Positions 24,871-36,236 of a stretch of 64,000 nucleotides of DNA are shown here, piece by piece. The notes beneath the pieces were generated by a model. That model saw only the letters and a program-made list of their open reading frames with translations. It ran no database searches and was not told the origin of the DNA. The stretch lies in contig CM060842.1 in assembly GCA_030762175.1 (NCBI GenBank), positions 62,477,001 to 62,541,000 of the forward strand, in the 5' to 3' direction. The stretch comes from Metallyticus violacea. Its lineage: Eukaryota > Arthropoda > Insecta > Mantodea > Metallyticidae. The number at the start of each line of letters is the position of its first letter. The first letter of the stretch is position 1. A program made the position numbers and the translations under genes.

Positions 24871-25973
24871 TGCTCAATGTAAGCTAATTTTAGTGCATCA
24901 ATAAATATTTTACAAATTTGATAACTAACACTTGACCATAATCAATGCATAAAACGGTGTTTAAATATTAATGTATTGCTTACATTGTCTTACATTTAAT
25001 GAGATTAGGTTAGGTTAGCTTTTATAGTGCTGAAATAATTATACGGTAATAAGATAGTAGGTAAAGAATGCGTTTTCGTAAAAGAAACTGGTGAAGAAAA
25101 TCTAAAACTCGACGAAAGGGAATATATGAGCGTTGTTAATTAGGCTGACAGTATGTCACTGTCATATCAGTAACAGTCATAATAGCTACGATAAAGGGAT
25201 AGCAATGTATGGCAGTAGCAAAACATCTTTCGGAAATTTTATAACTTCACTTTTTTAAACATACGATAAGGTATCATGTTTTGTCTATAGAACGTAAGTT
25301 AATTAGGTCCACACACTTTGTGACATGACAGAATTTTAGTAACGAAACTCATGTTCGGTGACAGTTCGTTTCGACTTTGCGAGACGTACGTTAAACAAGC
25401 AAATATGACTTGCCCACTAGGCGTTACGCGGTAAAACATTCCTTTGTTTTCTAAACAAAAATGGCAACGCAGTGACTACGTCACAGTTCAGCTCGAGCTG
25501 CGCTTTTGCGTTACCATAGCAACGGCTGAGTGTTTCCGCTGCCAATCACTTTGGTTCTTTAATCCTACAACTCTTACACATACCGAAGTGCATCAGGAAC
25601 CTTACGGATGAAATGAGACTCTAGGCATGTATAATCTACTGTATTGATGGTGCGAAGTGTATGTAATTAAAACAATTTTCTAACCAATGCAAGAGTATAA
25701 GGTAGGTACCTTTAACATAATTCTGGTTGAATAAGGTTATAGAAAACACACATTTTTAAGTACAGCGAGGCAGAAAGGAAACATGAAGCATATACGATAT
25801 TCTCTCTCAGTATCGTCAAAGCATGGTCACTTTTTAAAGTTGGGTCATCAGGTCCTACTACATTGTCCGACAATGATAGTAATGATAATAAAGTTGACTG
25901 CCGCACACGTAGAAAATCAGCATTATTAATTTAACTAGACCATGAACGTCCGTTTTAAAAACAGTTTTAATAG
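24871..25973. other. Unassigned DNA with a GC-richer promoter-like patch
   Basis: Mostly AT-rich. TTAGGTTAGGTTAG occurs at 25005-25018. The interval 25370-25560 has more CpG and GC than its surroundings and holds the X-box-like site described separately. I cannot link it to a transcript. Confidence 0.35.
25510..25523. promoter_or_regulatory. RFX X-box-like palindrome
   Basis: GTTACCATAGCAAC matches the imperfect-palindrome consensus of RFX-family transcription factors (GTTNCC-AT-GGNAAC type half sites) at both half sites. In animals RFX sites often mark promoters of ciliary genes. It lies in a CpG-containing patch. Function is inferred from the motif only; one 14-bp match can arise by chance. 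Confidence 0.4.
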
Positions 25974-26130
25974 TTTTAACGCCGATTTTCCATACTGAGG
26001 CATCACAGGCGCTGGACGATGATAATACATTAGGTGAAATGTTAAATTGGAAAAGATTTTTATTTGGAACAACTGCACGGTACTTTCTATGAAAAAAAAA
26101 AAGCCTCAGTCAAGGTAGACAGTCCTGACG
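25974..26130 (-). mobile_element. SINE-A copy 3, degraded 3' part
   Basis: The inverted SINE-A 3' end (TTAACGCCGATTTTCCATACTGAGGCATCAC) is followed by the diverged GATGATAATACATTAGGTGAAATG block and ends in GCCTCAGTCAAGGTAGACAGTCCTGACG. The tRNA head is absent. Divergence is high, so this is an old or 5'-truncated copy. Confidence 0.7.
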
Positions 26131-26149
26131 AATCTACCGTTAACGCTTT

Positions 26150-26292
26150 TTTACCGTATCGACCTCAGCCACGCATATCTGTGTGGTTGTCATGGAGAAG
26201 TCACGGAAATATTTTCATGGTAGGACCAAGATCCGAACCCCGGACCATGAGATTTGTAAATAGTATTTCGGACCATAGAAATTTATCCCCTT
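26150..26292 (-). mobile_element. Possible SINE with B-box-like motif
   Basis: The minus strand has GGTCCGGGGTTCGGATCTTG, resembling a B box and T loop. It is followed by a less AT-rich body (TTCCGTGACTTCTCCATGAC...TGCGTGGCTGAGGTCGATAC). The A box is not convincing and no second copy exists in the window, so this is a weak call. The 76-codon + frame at 26064-26294 runs through it and is not a gene. Confidence 0.35.
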
Positions 26293-27338
26293 AAGGAGAA
26301 AAACTAATTTAATCAAGTCGAAAGCTTTCTTAGATTTTTTGATACAATAAAGGGACACGCTTCAACATTTTTTCACAATGACAATTCATACACGAAATAG
26401 AAGGTTTAAGTTCATTTAGATCTGTTTCCTCTTTAAAGCTGTTTTTTCTGGTTATTGAGTTTCCCCTATTTCTCTTCTAATATTGTTGAAATTATATTAT
26501 TTTAGATAGTATACGATCGTTACTTATTCTTCAGCAATTGTTGAACACAATTATTTCTGTAGTTGGATATTATATTTTGCAATTTTAACTATCATATATC
26601 TTCGTTTCTCTGACGTTGGAAGGAATGTAAGCACATTATGCTAACAGCCGTAACAATCTCTGGTATTTCGATCCTGCCGTTCTCAAAGTTTTCAGCGTAG
26701 AGATTGCTATAAACATGTTGTATTGCTATATTCGGTTAAGTGGTAGTTAGGAGATACCCTCTAGATAAGGAAGGGGAAATAACCTTCTCGTAGCTAAGAG
26801 CAAGGAAATCCTGGTACTGCTGGTTGGGGTTACGCATCAGGCACGCACAAAAAAGAAAGAAAAACAAGAACAAAAATATCTGACATTTCTAAGAATGAAA
26901 AGTCGGACTGCTTTATCCTCCATCTGAAGAATGGTAACGTCTATCTTAAGGTGCTTGATGTTCATGCCCCAGCAGAGAGGATGACGCAGTTAATAGCAAG
27001 CATGGATCATTAATATCAAACAACATAAAATACTATCAGAAATTAGATATTAATAGTATCTCTTCTAGCTTCAGATATCTGTGCCCTGTTTCACTAAGCT
27101 AGTGTTACTTGTTTATTTTACAAGTGTGTGTTTCCAGAACTTATGAGCGTAAACTGCTAGTTACTAGTGTAGAGACTGATATTATCAGCATGCGATTTTG
27201 TTTTATCAGTGTTCTGTTTCACCAAAAAGTTAGTCTTGTAATATTGTATATTGTTAACTAGTGAAATTTTATCCGTGAATCTGGAATGGTGGATTTACAT
27301 ACTAGTATATATATTACGTTAGGCATTGATTCTATTGA
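26293..27338. other. Unassigned AT-rich DNA
   Basis: No recognised feature. Confidence 0.45.
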
Positions 27339-27351
27339 ACTCGACGCATTT

Positions 27352-27635
27352 TTTTTTTTTTACCGCCACGGGTGGCCGAGGTCGTTAAGGCACGGACTCG
27401 TGAGCGGGAGGTCTGCGGTTCGAATCCCGCCAGGACCGTCCTCACTGACTGGGATTTTTTCCAGGTTTTCCTCAGTCTTCATAACTGGCAAATGCCGGGG
27501 AGATACCTAAACTTAGGCCTGGAACGTTTCCTTCCTTAAACAAAATCCTTTCCCAATATATCATTTCATCTCATGTATCAACAGTGTCCACCGCCTGTGG
27601 TGCCTCAGTAGTAAAAACGGGCGTTAAACACTACT
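27352..27635 (+). mobile_element. SINE-A copy 4, well preserved, with target-site duplications
   Basis: Best-preserved SINE-A with both ends defined. After a T run comes CCGCCACGGGTGGCCGAGGT, CGTTAAGGCACGGACTCG, AGCGGGAGGTCTGCGGTTCG and AATCCCGCCAGGACCGTCC. This is a recognisable class II tRNA-type head with a canonical B box (GGTTCGAATCC). The body carries the GACTGGGATTTTTTCCAGGT, CAAATGCCGGGGAGATACC, CTGGAACGTTTCCTTCCTTA and TATATCATTTCATCTCATG blocks and ends in AAACGGGCGTTAAACACTAC. The 13-bp sequence ACTCGACGCATTT is present at 27339-27351 and 27636-27648, so this is a retrotransposed insertion. The intact promoter boxes and exact duplications suggest it is younger than the other copies. 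Confidence 0.95.
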
Positions 27636-27648
27636 ACTCGACGCATTT

Positions 27649-28992
27649 GAATTATAAATCTTATTAAGGGTTATTTATGCATATTTGGTCTCAAATCTAC
27701 TTCCCATTCCCGTACTTCTTGAATTATCTATTTTCTTCTTAAAATGCCATAGAAACTGAGCCACTTACACCTTATTTGTATATAATAATATGAAAGGCGA
27801 ATATGAATGTAAAATAAAAGCGTCATTGTAGCTTTGTTGATGTTTGGCAAATGGTGTCCTCACCTATGCGTAATCTTTCTCCGATGTAATAAATCCCACA
27901 ACGCTTTCACAGCTTGCGTTATTATTTTCCACGTTTCGGCTTTGTCTTTCTTTGTAATTTTGTCGGAAAATTGCCCAAACAGTACTTCTTTATCCCATGA
28001 ATTAAATGCAGCACTCTTATTTTGTTTTGAAAACTAGAGATTGTTTTCGATGAGGTAGACATAAAGCTATTTCTTGACTTAATTATACAATTTAAAATAC
28101 ATGCCGCGTAAACAAAATCGCATCAACAAACAGTCCAAGCAGTAATAAATATCTCCGAAACACTCGGTTACAGTCGCTACACAAGTAGTTTTGACAAGTG
28201 ACTAATGACAAAATTTGGTATTTTACTATTGTAGAAGAGGATTCTACCATTCTACCATTGTAGAATAAACGAATAGAGATCTGAATATCTCTTTGCACTG
28301 AAACGATATCTTGAAATATTTGCATTAAGTTGTCTGTTTATATGCTTTTTCTACTTGATGCGGTAACTTATTATATTTTTTAAAATTATTATGAGTTTGT
28401 TTAGTTCTTTTCTGACATGCTTTTGCTGGTCTCTCAGAGTATATCTTTATACTAACCGCAATAATTACGGTACTGTAGCCTACATTCAGGTACAATTGCT
28501 TTTGATTAAGGCCGAGACTTTACACGCATAATATTATCATTACCTTGAAAACTGTAAAACAGTTTCCCAGAGACCTTTTACTTTCAATGTTCTATTGTTG
28601 TGTGGTTCATACTTCAGAATTTGCATATTTTCTTTTAGAAATATTAATAAAAGCTGCAACGTATATCATACTCTAAATAATACACAAAATCTGGTACTAC
28701 ATAATTATTTAAATTCAAACAGTTTAATGAGGAAGTAATCCAGTACATAAACTGTGGATGTTCTTGAATGATTAATTTTAAATAAACAGAAATATTCAAG
28801 CGCTAAATATAATATTTAAATGTTAACAAAATTTGACAATTACAAAATATATAACAATATAAATGCTCTAATAGTTAGTTTAAAGATAAAATCAACTGAC
28901 AATGCATAAAATATTCGTTATTCTAAAATATACACTGGAATATTAATTTCCTAATTTAAATTTCAAAAGAATGCACAAATAGCTAATTAGTT
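27649..28992. other. Unassigned very AT-rich DNA
   Basis: No recognised feature. The 77-codon minus frame at 28092-28325 has no domain. Confidence 0.45.
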
Positions 28993-29355
28993 ACGGTGAC
29001 CATCTCCTTGGTCTAGTGGTTAGCATTGCTGACTGCTGACGGCGAGACCCGGGTTCGATTCCCGGTACCTCCTTATGAATTTTTCTAAGTTAGGGAGGTC
29101 TGGAACGGGGTCCACCCAGCCTCGTGAGGACAATTGGGAAGCTGTCTGTTGGAGAGGTTTCGCTCTTTGCCCTCGCAAATCGCGCGATAAGCCGATTGGC
29201 AGAATACGGTGTGCTGATTACATGCACCCCTGCAACTATGCCCGTATGAAGGAGGTAGAGGACGCAGCGATTGCTGCGGTAGGGCAAATGGCCCTTTTGA
29301 GTTATAGCGTGCCATGGAATAAGTTGCCAAGCCATTGCTCTCATCACAGAAAATG
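28993..29355 (+). mobile_element. SINE-G copy 1: tRNA-headed, GC-rich body
   Basis: The head reads TCTCCTTGGTCTAGTGGTTA GCATTGCTGACTGCTGACGG CGAGACCCGGGTTCGATTCC CGGTACC. It has an A box (TGGTCTAGTGG), an anticodon-arm-like stretch and a perfect B box (GGTTCGATTCC) with a paired T stem (CCGGG/CCCGG). It resembles Glu/Asp-type tRNAs, but no matching acceptor stem forms, so it is not a working tRNA gene. The body (29090-29355) is unusually GC-rich: CGGGGTCCACCCAGCCTCGT, GACAATTGGGAAGCTG and GACGCAGCGATTGCTGCGG. It is homologous to an inverted copy at 61200-61452. Overlapping open frames of 81-94 codons on both strands come from this composition and are not genes. Confidence 0.85.
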
Positions 29356-31719
29356 AATCACGGTCAAATTTCAAAGAATAATTTTGGATGATATCCTCCT
29401 AGCGATAACATAAACAATCGCAGAAAATCCCAGTCATACGATAGTCTGGAACAAGGACATCCGGGAGTTCAAATGCAGTTGTTTATACCCAAAACGAGAG
29501 CCGTCTTGCTTGTTATATGCCTGTAAAGAAAAGGTATAGGAAAACATGACACTACCTATCGGTAAGAGAGGGAAGGAATAGTTTGAAGATTCGCGAGGAA
29601 GGCAAAGTTCCTAGCAGAGCAAGAGTGCACACAAATTTAGCTGAGCGGCAGTTACCTATTCCGCGCAATATTATTCACTGTAGTTTATGAAAGCAATAAT
29701 TTAGTTTTTTCAGCAAATTAATTTAAATTATAGCCATTGGTAATATTGACAGGACCTCCTTTGACACATGGAACTGAAAAATGTACTTTCTCTCGTTTAA
29801 AGAAAATTATAACAAATGAAATATGCTTTCTTAGATGCATATTGGAACAAAGACAAATGTGCGAAAATTCTGTTATTCCTATATAAATGATGTGAGATGG
29901 AATGGTGAAAACATATATATATATATATAGTGATTGGATAAGAACCGAATTACATGGCGAGCACCGCGATATCAATCACAAGTTAGGTGCTCAATGTGAC
30001 GACACAGAACTCTATTGGAAGCCATCTTTGCATCTGAACAAATCTTAAAAGAAGAAGAGGTGTATTTAATATCAAACTACGCAAATGTCTAATGTTCCAT
30101 CTTAATGAGCAGTGGACAAGAACACCACAAGGGAGTTTCCAAAAGAGCGTCATCTTTCCCACCGTGCAATGGTGAAAAACAAGTGAATGGGCACTCCTGC
30201 CACTCGTCCACTATCCATGGTTCGCATCCCGGCTATGACCTTTGTGCTTCCTTTGTGCTCATCATTTTCTGTTTGAGTGAATTCAGTTTTGTTATGTTAA
30301 CACAGCTTGTTTCTTTGCTTGAAGTGTGTATACATTTTTTGGCGCCCTCTGTATATGTCACTGTGATGGTGAATTCACATAGCACAAGTTTGTAAAATTA
30401 GCGAGTACTAAAGTATGACGGGCAGTGCGAGATTACAAACAAAAATAAATTAATCCTGTTAGTATTGAACGAAATGTCTTCTAAAATGAACAATTTAATA
30501 AGCATACCATATAACTTATTCCCATTTCATTATTTCATGTTTTTAGATATAATTTGTAAGCGAAAGTTTATGCTTTTTTATGAAAACGTAGTATAAACGA
30601 CCCTTCGCTGTCGTTTTGTTTAATTCTGGTTGGGGAAAGTTAACTGAACTTCTGTCGAGATGTGTATATTTAAAACCTGTTCGGATATAATGAACTGCCT
30701 ATAACCTGGTTATATAATTAAAGCTTCTCTGACAGAGATAACTGTTTTAACTCATTAACGTTTCCCTATGTCGCCAGCACTAAAATCTGATTTCCCCTCT
30801 TGACACGTGTCAGCAACTGTAGCGACGCGTTAAATGCCTGGAAAATCCAGTGCCGATAACTTAATCGAGTTAACTTGCACCTCTTTATTGAGTGTTGTCG
30901 CCAGACATGGTTCACTTGAGGAACAACATTCGTAATACATGTATGAAAAGTCTTAAAGCACATTTAGTTATTTTTAGTGCTGAATACTGAGTGAGTTATG
31001 CAAAGGCTTTAATTCCGAGCCGAGCTTGCGTTTGGGATTTGCTTAATTTCGTATACCCAAACTTTGTGAAATGAGATGGGCTAAACAACATGCAATCCAT
31101 CATCTGCCAAGATAGATTGCTTCAAAACATGACACAGTGGAATTGTCGGTTAGATTAAAACAAGGTAGTTCCGAATAAAGTAAACTACAATTAGATCTAA
31201 ATGGACTATTTCAGATAGCGCACGAGTCATAGAAAGGAAGTACTAAATTTAGCTCTCTAAAAATACCAAAACATTCAATGTATAAATATGCTATCCGATT
31301 ACAGCTGCCCAGGCAATTTTGTTTCCCAGAGGAGATCTTTATTTTTTGGTTTTGAGCCACTCTTCCGCTGAACAGACTGTGTTTTTGTGGCATGAATCTC
31401 CCTAAAGTTCTTCGTGCACATACAGTTGTATCCAAAGAAATCTCTTTGGTAACTCTTTCAATCACTATGAAATACTACCGGGAGTAATCGCTTTAGCAGC
31501 ATATCATTGCAAAATTTCCGAAATTGATCTGCACCGAATAGCAATATTACATTTGTTTTTACAGAGGCATATGCTACTATCAGAATAATTTACTACTTTA
31601 TTGCTAAAATAAACGGATGTTTTTCAGAGAAAATGAAAGATCAGAGATTTGGATAATGATAGGATATGGCGAGAGAAAACATCTACTTTAGAATTGTACA
31701 CAAGTAACACCAATGGTAA
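29356..31719. other. Unassigned DNA
   Basis: No supported gene. A short (AT)n lies at about 29911-29928. A B-box-like GGTTCGCATCCC at about 30219 has no A box at the right distance. Confidence 0.4.
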
Positions 31720-31772
31720 TTTAACGCCCGTTTCAACTACTGAAACACCATAAGCGGCGAACACGGATGATA
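31720..31772 (-). mobile_element. SINE-A 3'-end fragment
   Basis: TTAACGCCCGTTTCAACTAC TGAAACACCATAAGCGGCGA followed by ACACGGATGAT is the inverted 3' end of SINE-A. It stops where reverse-transcriptase homology begins, so the two elements are joined with no spacer. Confidence 0.75.
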
Positions 31773-33092
31773 TCACTTCTCTGCCGACAACTTACACTCT
31801 CAAATTAACGATATTCATGACGCAATAACGAACATCAACCAGGATCTATTCAGTTCATTCATGGACGTGCACCCTTGGTCTTAATCCCTTAAAATCGCAG
31901 GCTATGGTCAAGGGATATCAGCGATTGCTAAGAGCCATAGACATAGGCAATATTCCTCCCACTAATATCAATCAATTCTCTTCACTGATTCTGCGAAAAA
32001 CCTTGGAGTTATTATGTACAGTAATCTCTGTTGGTAAAACCATGTTATTGAAATCTGCAGGAAGGTAAGTTCTCTAACCCATACGTTTAAAAGATGAAAG
32101 GTGTCCCTACCCAGAACCTTGGTGCAATCCCTGGGGATGCCTCACTTCGACCATTGCGATTTTCTGTTAATAGACTTAAACTCTAACCTAACACAAATGC
32201 TACAGCGTGTTCATAATATGTCATACGTTACATCTGCGATGTGTTCGATCATCTAATACGTTTCCTCGTTATGCTGTCTTGGTTCTGACTGAAAGACCGA
32301 AGAAACATTCGAAAGACCGAAGAAACATTCATTGTCTCACACTACTTTTCAAAATTATTCATACATCTTCTCCATCTCATTTATCTTCTCGTTTTCAAAT
32401 CAATTTTCCTCTCATAACCTTAACACGCGTTCTGAATCCAAGAACGTACTGTTATTACATTGCACCGAACATCACTTTACTTATTATCAATTGCCGTAAC
32501 CGCTGCCCGTCTCTGAAATGCATTGCCACGGGATGTCAGAAACTGCCGAACTTAAGAAGCATTTCATAAGAAATTGTTAATATTATTAGAAATAATCGAT
32601 TACCCTAGATTCAAGTTCCTTTTGTTAAATATATGTATTTATTTGTTTTATTTGCTATAGAATTATTTATTCTATTATTTTTATTACTGTCACAAATATT
32701 CCTATATCCTTATAGCATTGTTAGGGTTTTTAAATTTTATATTTTGCTTGTATCTTTATTTCCACTTTCAGGATTTATGTAGGTTGATATATGTATAAAT
32801 TGTCATTGCTGGTGCTTGTTGTATATTATTTTTCTTTTATTTTCTTGTTTTTCTTTTTCTTAAGTTAATATTTTTCATTATGAATATTAATGTATTAGCA
32901 TACATTTATTTATATACATCATGTTTTACATAGAGCGATATGTGTACGAGTATTACCAACTTTATTGTCAATGTTGTGATTGCAATATTGTCGCTATAAC
33001 TTCATGTAATTATTATTAGATTGGTAGAGCGGAAGAGAAGGCATAATGGCCTTAACTCTACCGGAACAAATAAAGAAATAGATAAATACATG
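31773..33092 (+). pseudogene. 5'-truncated CR1/L2-like non-LTR retrotransposon
   Basis: Last part of a non-LTR retrotransposon open reading frame and its 3' UTR. The conceptual protein starts at the reverse-transcriptase motif C, here SADN (31780-31791) in place of YADD, followed by NDIHDAITNINQDL. It continues with KSQAMVKGYQRLL, a VKNLGVIM-like stretch, an EICRKV-like stretch and LPHFDYCDVLF-like remnants. Then come RRNIHCLTLLFKIIHTSSPS HLSSRFQ (about 32315-32401) and LPRDVRNCR...EAFHKKL at the C-terminus. Frameshifts, stops and a 20-bp tandem duplication (32291-32330) make it non-functional. The UTR ends in a stem-loop (GGTAGAG at 33023-33029 pairs with CTCTACC at 33056-33062) followed by AAATAAAGAAATAGATAAAT, the usual layout of CR1/L2-type tails. 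The large 5' part is missing, as expected from incomplete reverse transcription. Confidence 0.9.
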
Positions 33093-33095
33093 AGG

Positions 33096-33363
33096 TTTTT
33101 TTGAATGGTGGTTTTGCTACAGAGGCACCACAGGAGGTGAACACTGATGATACATGAAATGATATATTGGGAAAGAATTTTTTTTTAAGGAAAGAAACGT
33201 TCCTGGTCAAAGTTTATGGTACTTCTCCGGCGTTTGCCATTTATGAGGCCTGAGGAAAAAATGGAATAAGCCTTAATCAGGAAGAACGGTCCTGGGGGGA
33301 ATCGAACTACAGACTTCCCGCTCATGAGTGTGCGCCGTAACGACCTCGGCCACCCTGGCGGAG
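33096..33363 (-). mobile_element. SINE-A copy 5 (minus strand)
   Basis: Inverted SINE-A immediately after the CR1/L2-like tail. The order is inverted 3' end (GCTACAGAGGCACCACAGGA), ATGAAATGATATATTGGG, AAGGAAAGAAACGTTCCTGG, CGGCGTTTGCCATTTATGAG, inverted B box GGAATCGAACTAC and inverted A box CGTAACGACCTCGGCCACCC. The terminal CGGGCGTTAAAC block is replaced by CCACCATTC. This copy is moderately diverged. Confidence 0.88.
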
Positions 33364-36139
33364 ATATTGTTGTGCCTGAAACATTTCGAACATCGTATTA
33401 TGTATTTTATATTTAAACCCAAAGAAATGAGTTAATTTATAAAAATGTGTTTTATTCCTGAAGATGAATAACCTAGTAAAAGTTACCCATTTAAATATTA
33501 AAATGCTCAAGTAATAACATTTCATAAAAAATCTGATGTTTGACTTATCTTGTTGAGAACTCAATATATTAGTCACCTGTCAGTGAAAAGAGCTCTTGTT
33601 CCTCTATCCCAAGTATATCAATAAAGTTGTTCCACAAGAAGCAAAATCTATCGGAAAGATGGATCACCTCAACACTGAATATTTGCAATCCTACTGTAGA
33701 AGTTTTCATAATCCGAAGTGAGGCTTGACAGGAACTTTCTGCAGAAGCATTGGCTGCATTTGCTGGCACAAGTTTAGTTGGTCGGCTGTCCCAAATTTAC
33801 GGTTCCCCATGGTGTAACAAACTGTACGCGTGGGCCCACTTGCTGAGGAAATTACGAGGGGCCTTGGTCGCTTTTATTGACTGATACAACATGCACATTA
33901 TGGCTCTGGTCGCCCTTATATGCGTTCTTTACAGTTCGTCAGCATCTGTAGTTTTTCATCAGGGACACGTTGCACATAGAAATCTTTTGTTGGAGTGCAT
34001 AATGATATTAGGAAGGGTAGGTCCTGAAACAAACATCTGTTTCACTATGCATCACTATAACAAGAAGTCAATGTAATTTCTGCATATTGTGGCACATACT
34101 TCAGGTGCTGCTGAATCCTGTACTCTTGCCAAAGCATCTGGTTATGTCTGACTTGCTGGTTGTATTGAATACACTGCTTGTACATCCTGTATGTTAGTAT
34201 CTATTTTAAGTCCCCCCACAGTTTAACATTTAAAGAAAAAAACTATCATTGGAATGTATTTCTATCTGGGTCAGATATTGTCGGATAATGCGCAGAAAAT
34301 GGGATGGTACCCCATCATGCACGAGCCACATTCGCTGCCTTAGATAAAGATGCTCTTTACATTATGTTAGAAATTTGCCTACAAAGACATTGTGATAAAC
34401 AATATGAACCCTTTAGTTTGTTCGGTAGAACGGAAGCCTCTAAGAGTAAGTCCCGTGTAAATTACTTCCCTCATAATGTTTAAAAATTTATATTATCTCA
34501 ATTTCTGATCATGCAAGGATTTACCTAAGTTACGTCTACCTGCTAGAAAGCGGAAAAACATTAAGAGCATTTTGATGAATGTGAAATTTGGATCACTAAA
34601 ATTAGAAGAAAATATTTTTCAAAAATATTAACATATCCAAACTGAAATTACAACATTGACATTTAATTAACTTTTAGTTATTTGCATGTAAAGGCTACAG
34701 CGTATTAATTAGAACTATGCATCATAGTAATGAAATTACTGTACATTTAGAGTATTTCTTTTTCATAATTAGTTAAGGTAAATGTCAAGAAAATGTACAT
34801 CCAGTTCCTAAGTTTGTGTATAAACGTTTAAATGTGCGAGACACATGGATAAAAAACGTTTTTGTGAGCATATTTGGATTCATGGAGTGGAGTGGAGTGG
34901 GTATATTGTGAAGTGTGGGTTTTTTCTCTGCCGTCATGCAAATGTTCATCGATAGTACATAAGTGGCTCTTTAGAGATATTTCTAATTTTAAAATACTCA
35001 TGAATAGCTTACCTTGTAGCTAACAATTGGCATATTACGTGGCAGATACTCGTATATGCAAGTCTCATATTCTAAATTTCGTTCTTGGGAATGGAAACTG
35101 ATTAAAAACATGGGCATAAATGAAAAAGGTGGTAGAATGACCTGGCTCATAGAACTTGTCTCACGTGTTTCATTTAACTGATGATTAATGTTAATGCTTG
35201 TCATCCGTGGAAAGCAACTGGTATAACACTGTTTTGAGAACGTGATGTTGCTAACTAAGAAAAGGACAGAGCTTTATACAGGGCTTCCAGAATGTGTCCT
35301 TACCGCTCGTTCGGGGTTTTGCGTCTAGGTAGCTGGACATGCCGCAGTCGGGTGCGACTTATGAGTCTTGCGCTAACCGCACACCAAACTCTTATTTTTC
35401 CGTCACAAACAGGGGTTCCTTCTATACAGTTTGAATTTTCAGAACACACATTTAGTGGAACCACGCTTTGTCTGAAAAGAACTTTAAATTTAAATATCAC
35501 AAAGTTTACTCTCCTTACCTTATAAAGGATGCTTTACAGAAAATATATCTAAAGGACTTTTGAAACTGTAACGGCATATTCATTTTAATTGTCCGTCTAA
35601 CTTAAAGCACCAAACATGCAGCCGTTTACACCCAACCCATGGATACTACTAGCCCTGTTGCATCACTATTTTCTTTAGAGAATCTGCGCTCATTTGAAAT
35701 GTATACGAAAGAAAGTTGTACAATACATATTGCATTAATATTTAACAGATACATGCCTTATTTTTTCAATTTCGTCAGTAGTCCATAAAAATATGATTAC
35801 ACTGTTAATACATGCATAATTTTATATTTTCTGTGCTAATTCCTTGTATGATTCTAATCTTTGAACTTAAGCTGAAAACACCTCCTTATATGCGATTAAA
35901 TGATTTGATTAAAATATTGTTTGTAATTTGAGAAGCGTTTGCAATGTTTTTCAGTAGAAATTGCTTACAATTATAGGAAATTCAATCATACTACTTGATA
36001 CAATACAAGTGCGAAAAAAAGAAGGATTAATTAACATTTTCAGGAAAATGCGTTCAAAAGTTAAAATGTGTTTGTCTTTTTTTAAGAAGATTTAAAACAC
36101 ATTTCCCAAAATTTTAAATAGAAAATCAAACAAATAGAA
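33364..36139. other. Unassigned DNA
   Basis: No supported gene. The 61-codon + frame at 33891-34076 starts with a hydrophobic, signal-peptide-like stretch but has no other support. A less AT-rich patch at 35290-35420 has no match I recognise. Confidence 0.4.
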
Positions 36140-36236
36140 ATTAGTATTTTTATCGTAGTTATACATGATATATATTAGTATTTTATTGTAATTATATATT
36201 ATATATTAGTATTGTTACTGTAACAGTAACTAGAAA
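36140..36236. repeat. Short degenerate tandem repeat, about 33-bp unit
   Basis: Three copies of a TTAGTATT-(T)n-AT-GTA-TTATA unit begin near 36141, 36175 and 36206. The last ends in a small perfect palindrome (GTTACTGTAACAGTAAC). Confidence 0.6.

Noticed and set aside
29000..29070. Functional tRNA gene of Glu/Asp type
   Set aside because: A and B boxes and the T stem are good, but no acceptor stem forms and a SINE body follows directly.
30160..30235. tRNA-derived SINE head around GGTTCGCATCCC
   Set aside because: No A box at the expected spacing and no body with a second copy.
32207..32569. 120-codon + frame as an independent gene
   Set aside because: It is one surviving frame of the CR1/L2-like reverse-transcriptase relic.
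33891..34076. Short frame with a signal-peptide-like start
   Set aside because: Hydrophobic N-termini are common by chance; there is no mature-peptide motif, cysteine pattern or supporting context.
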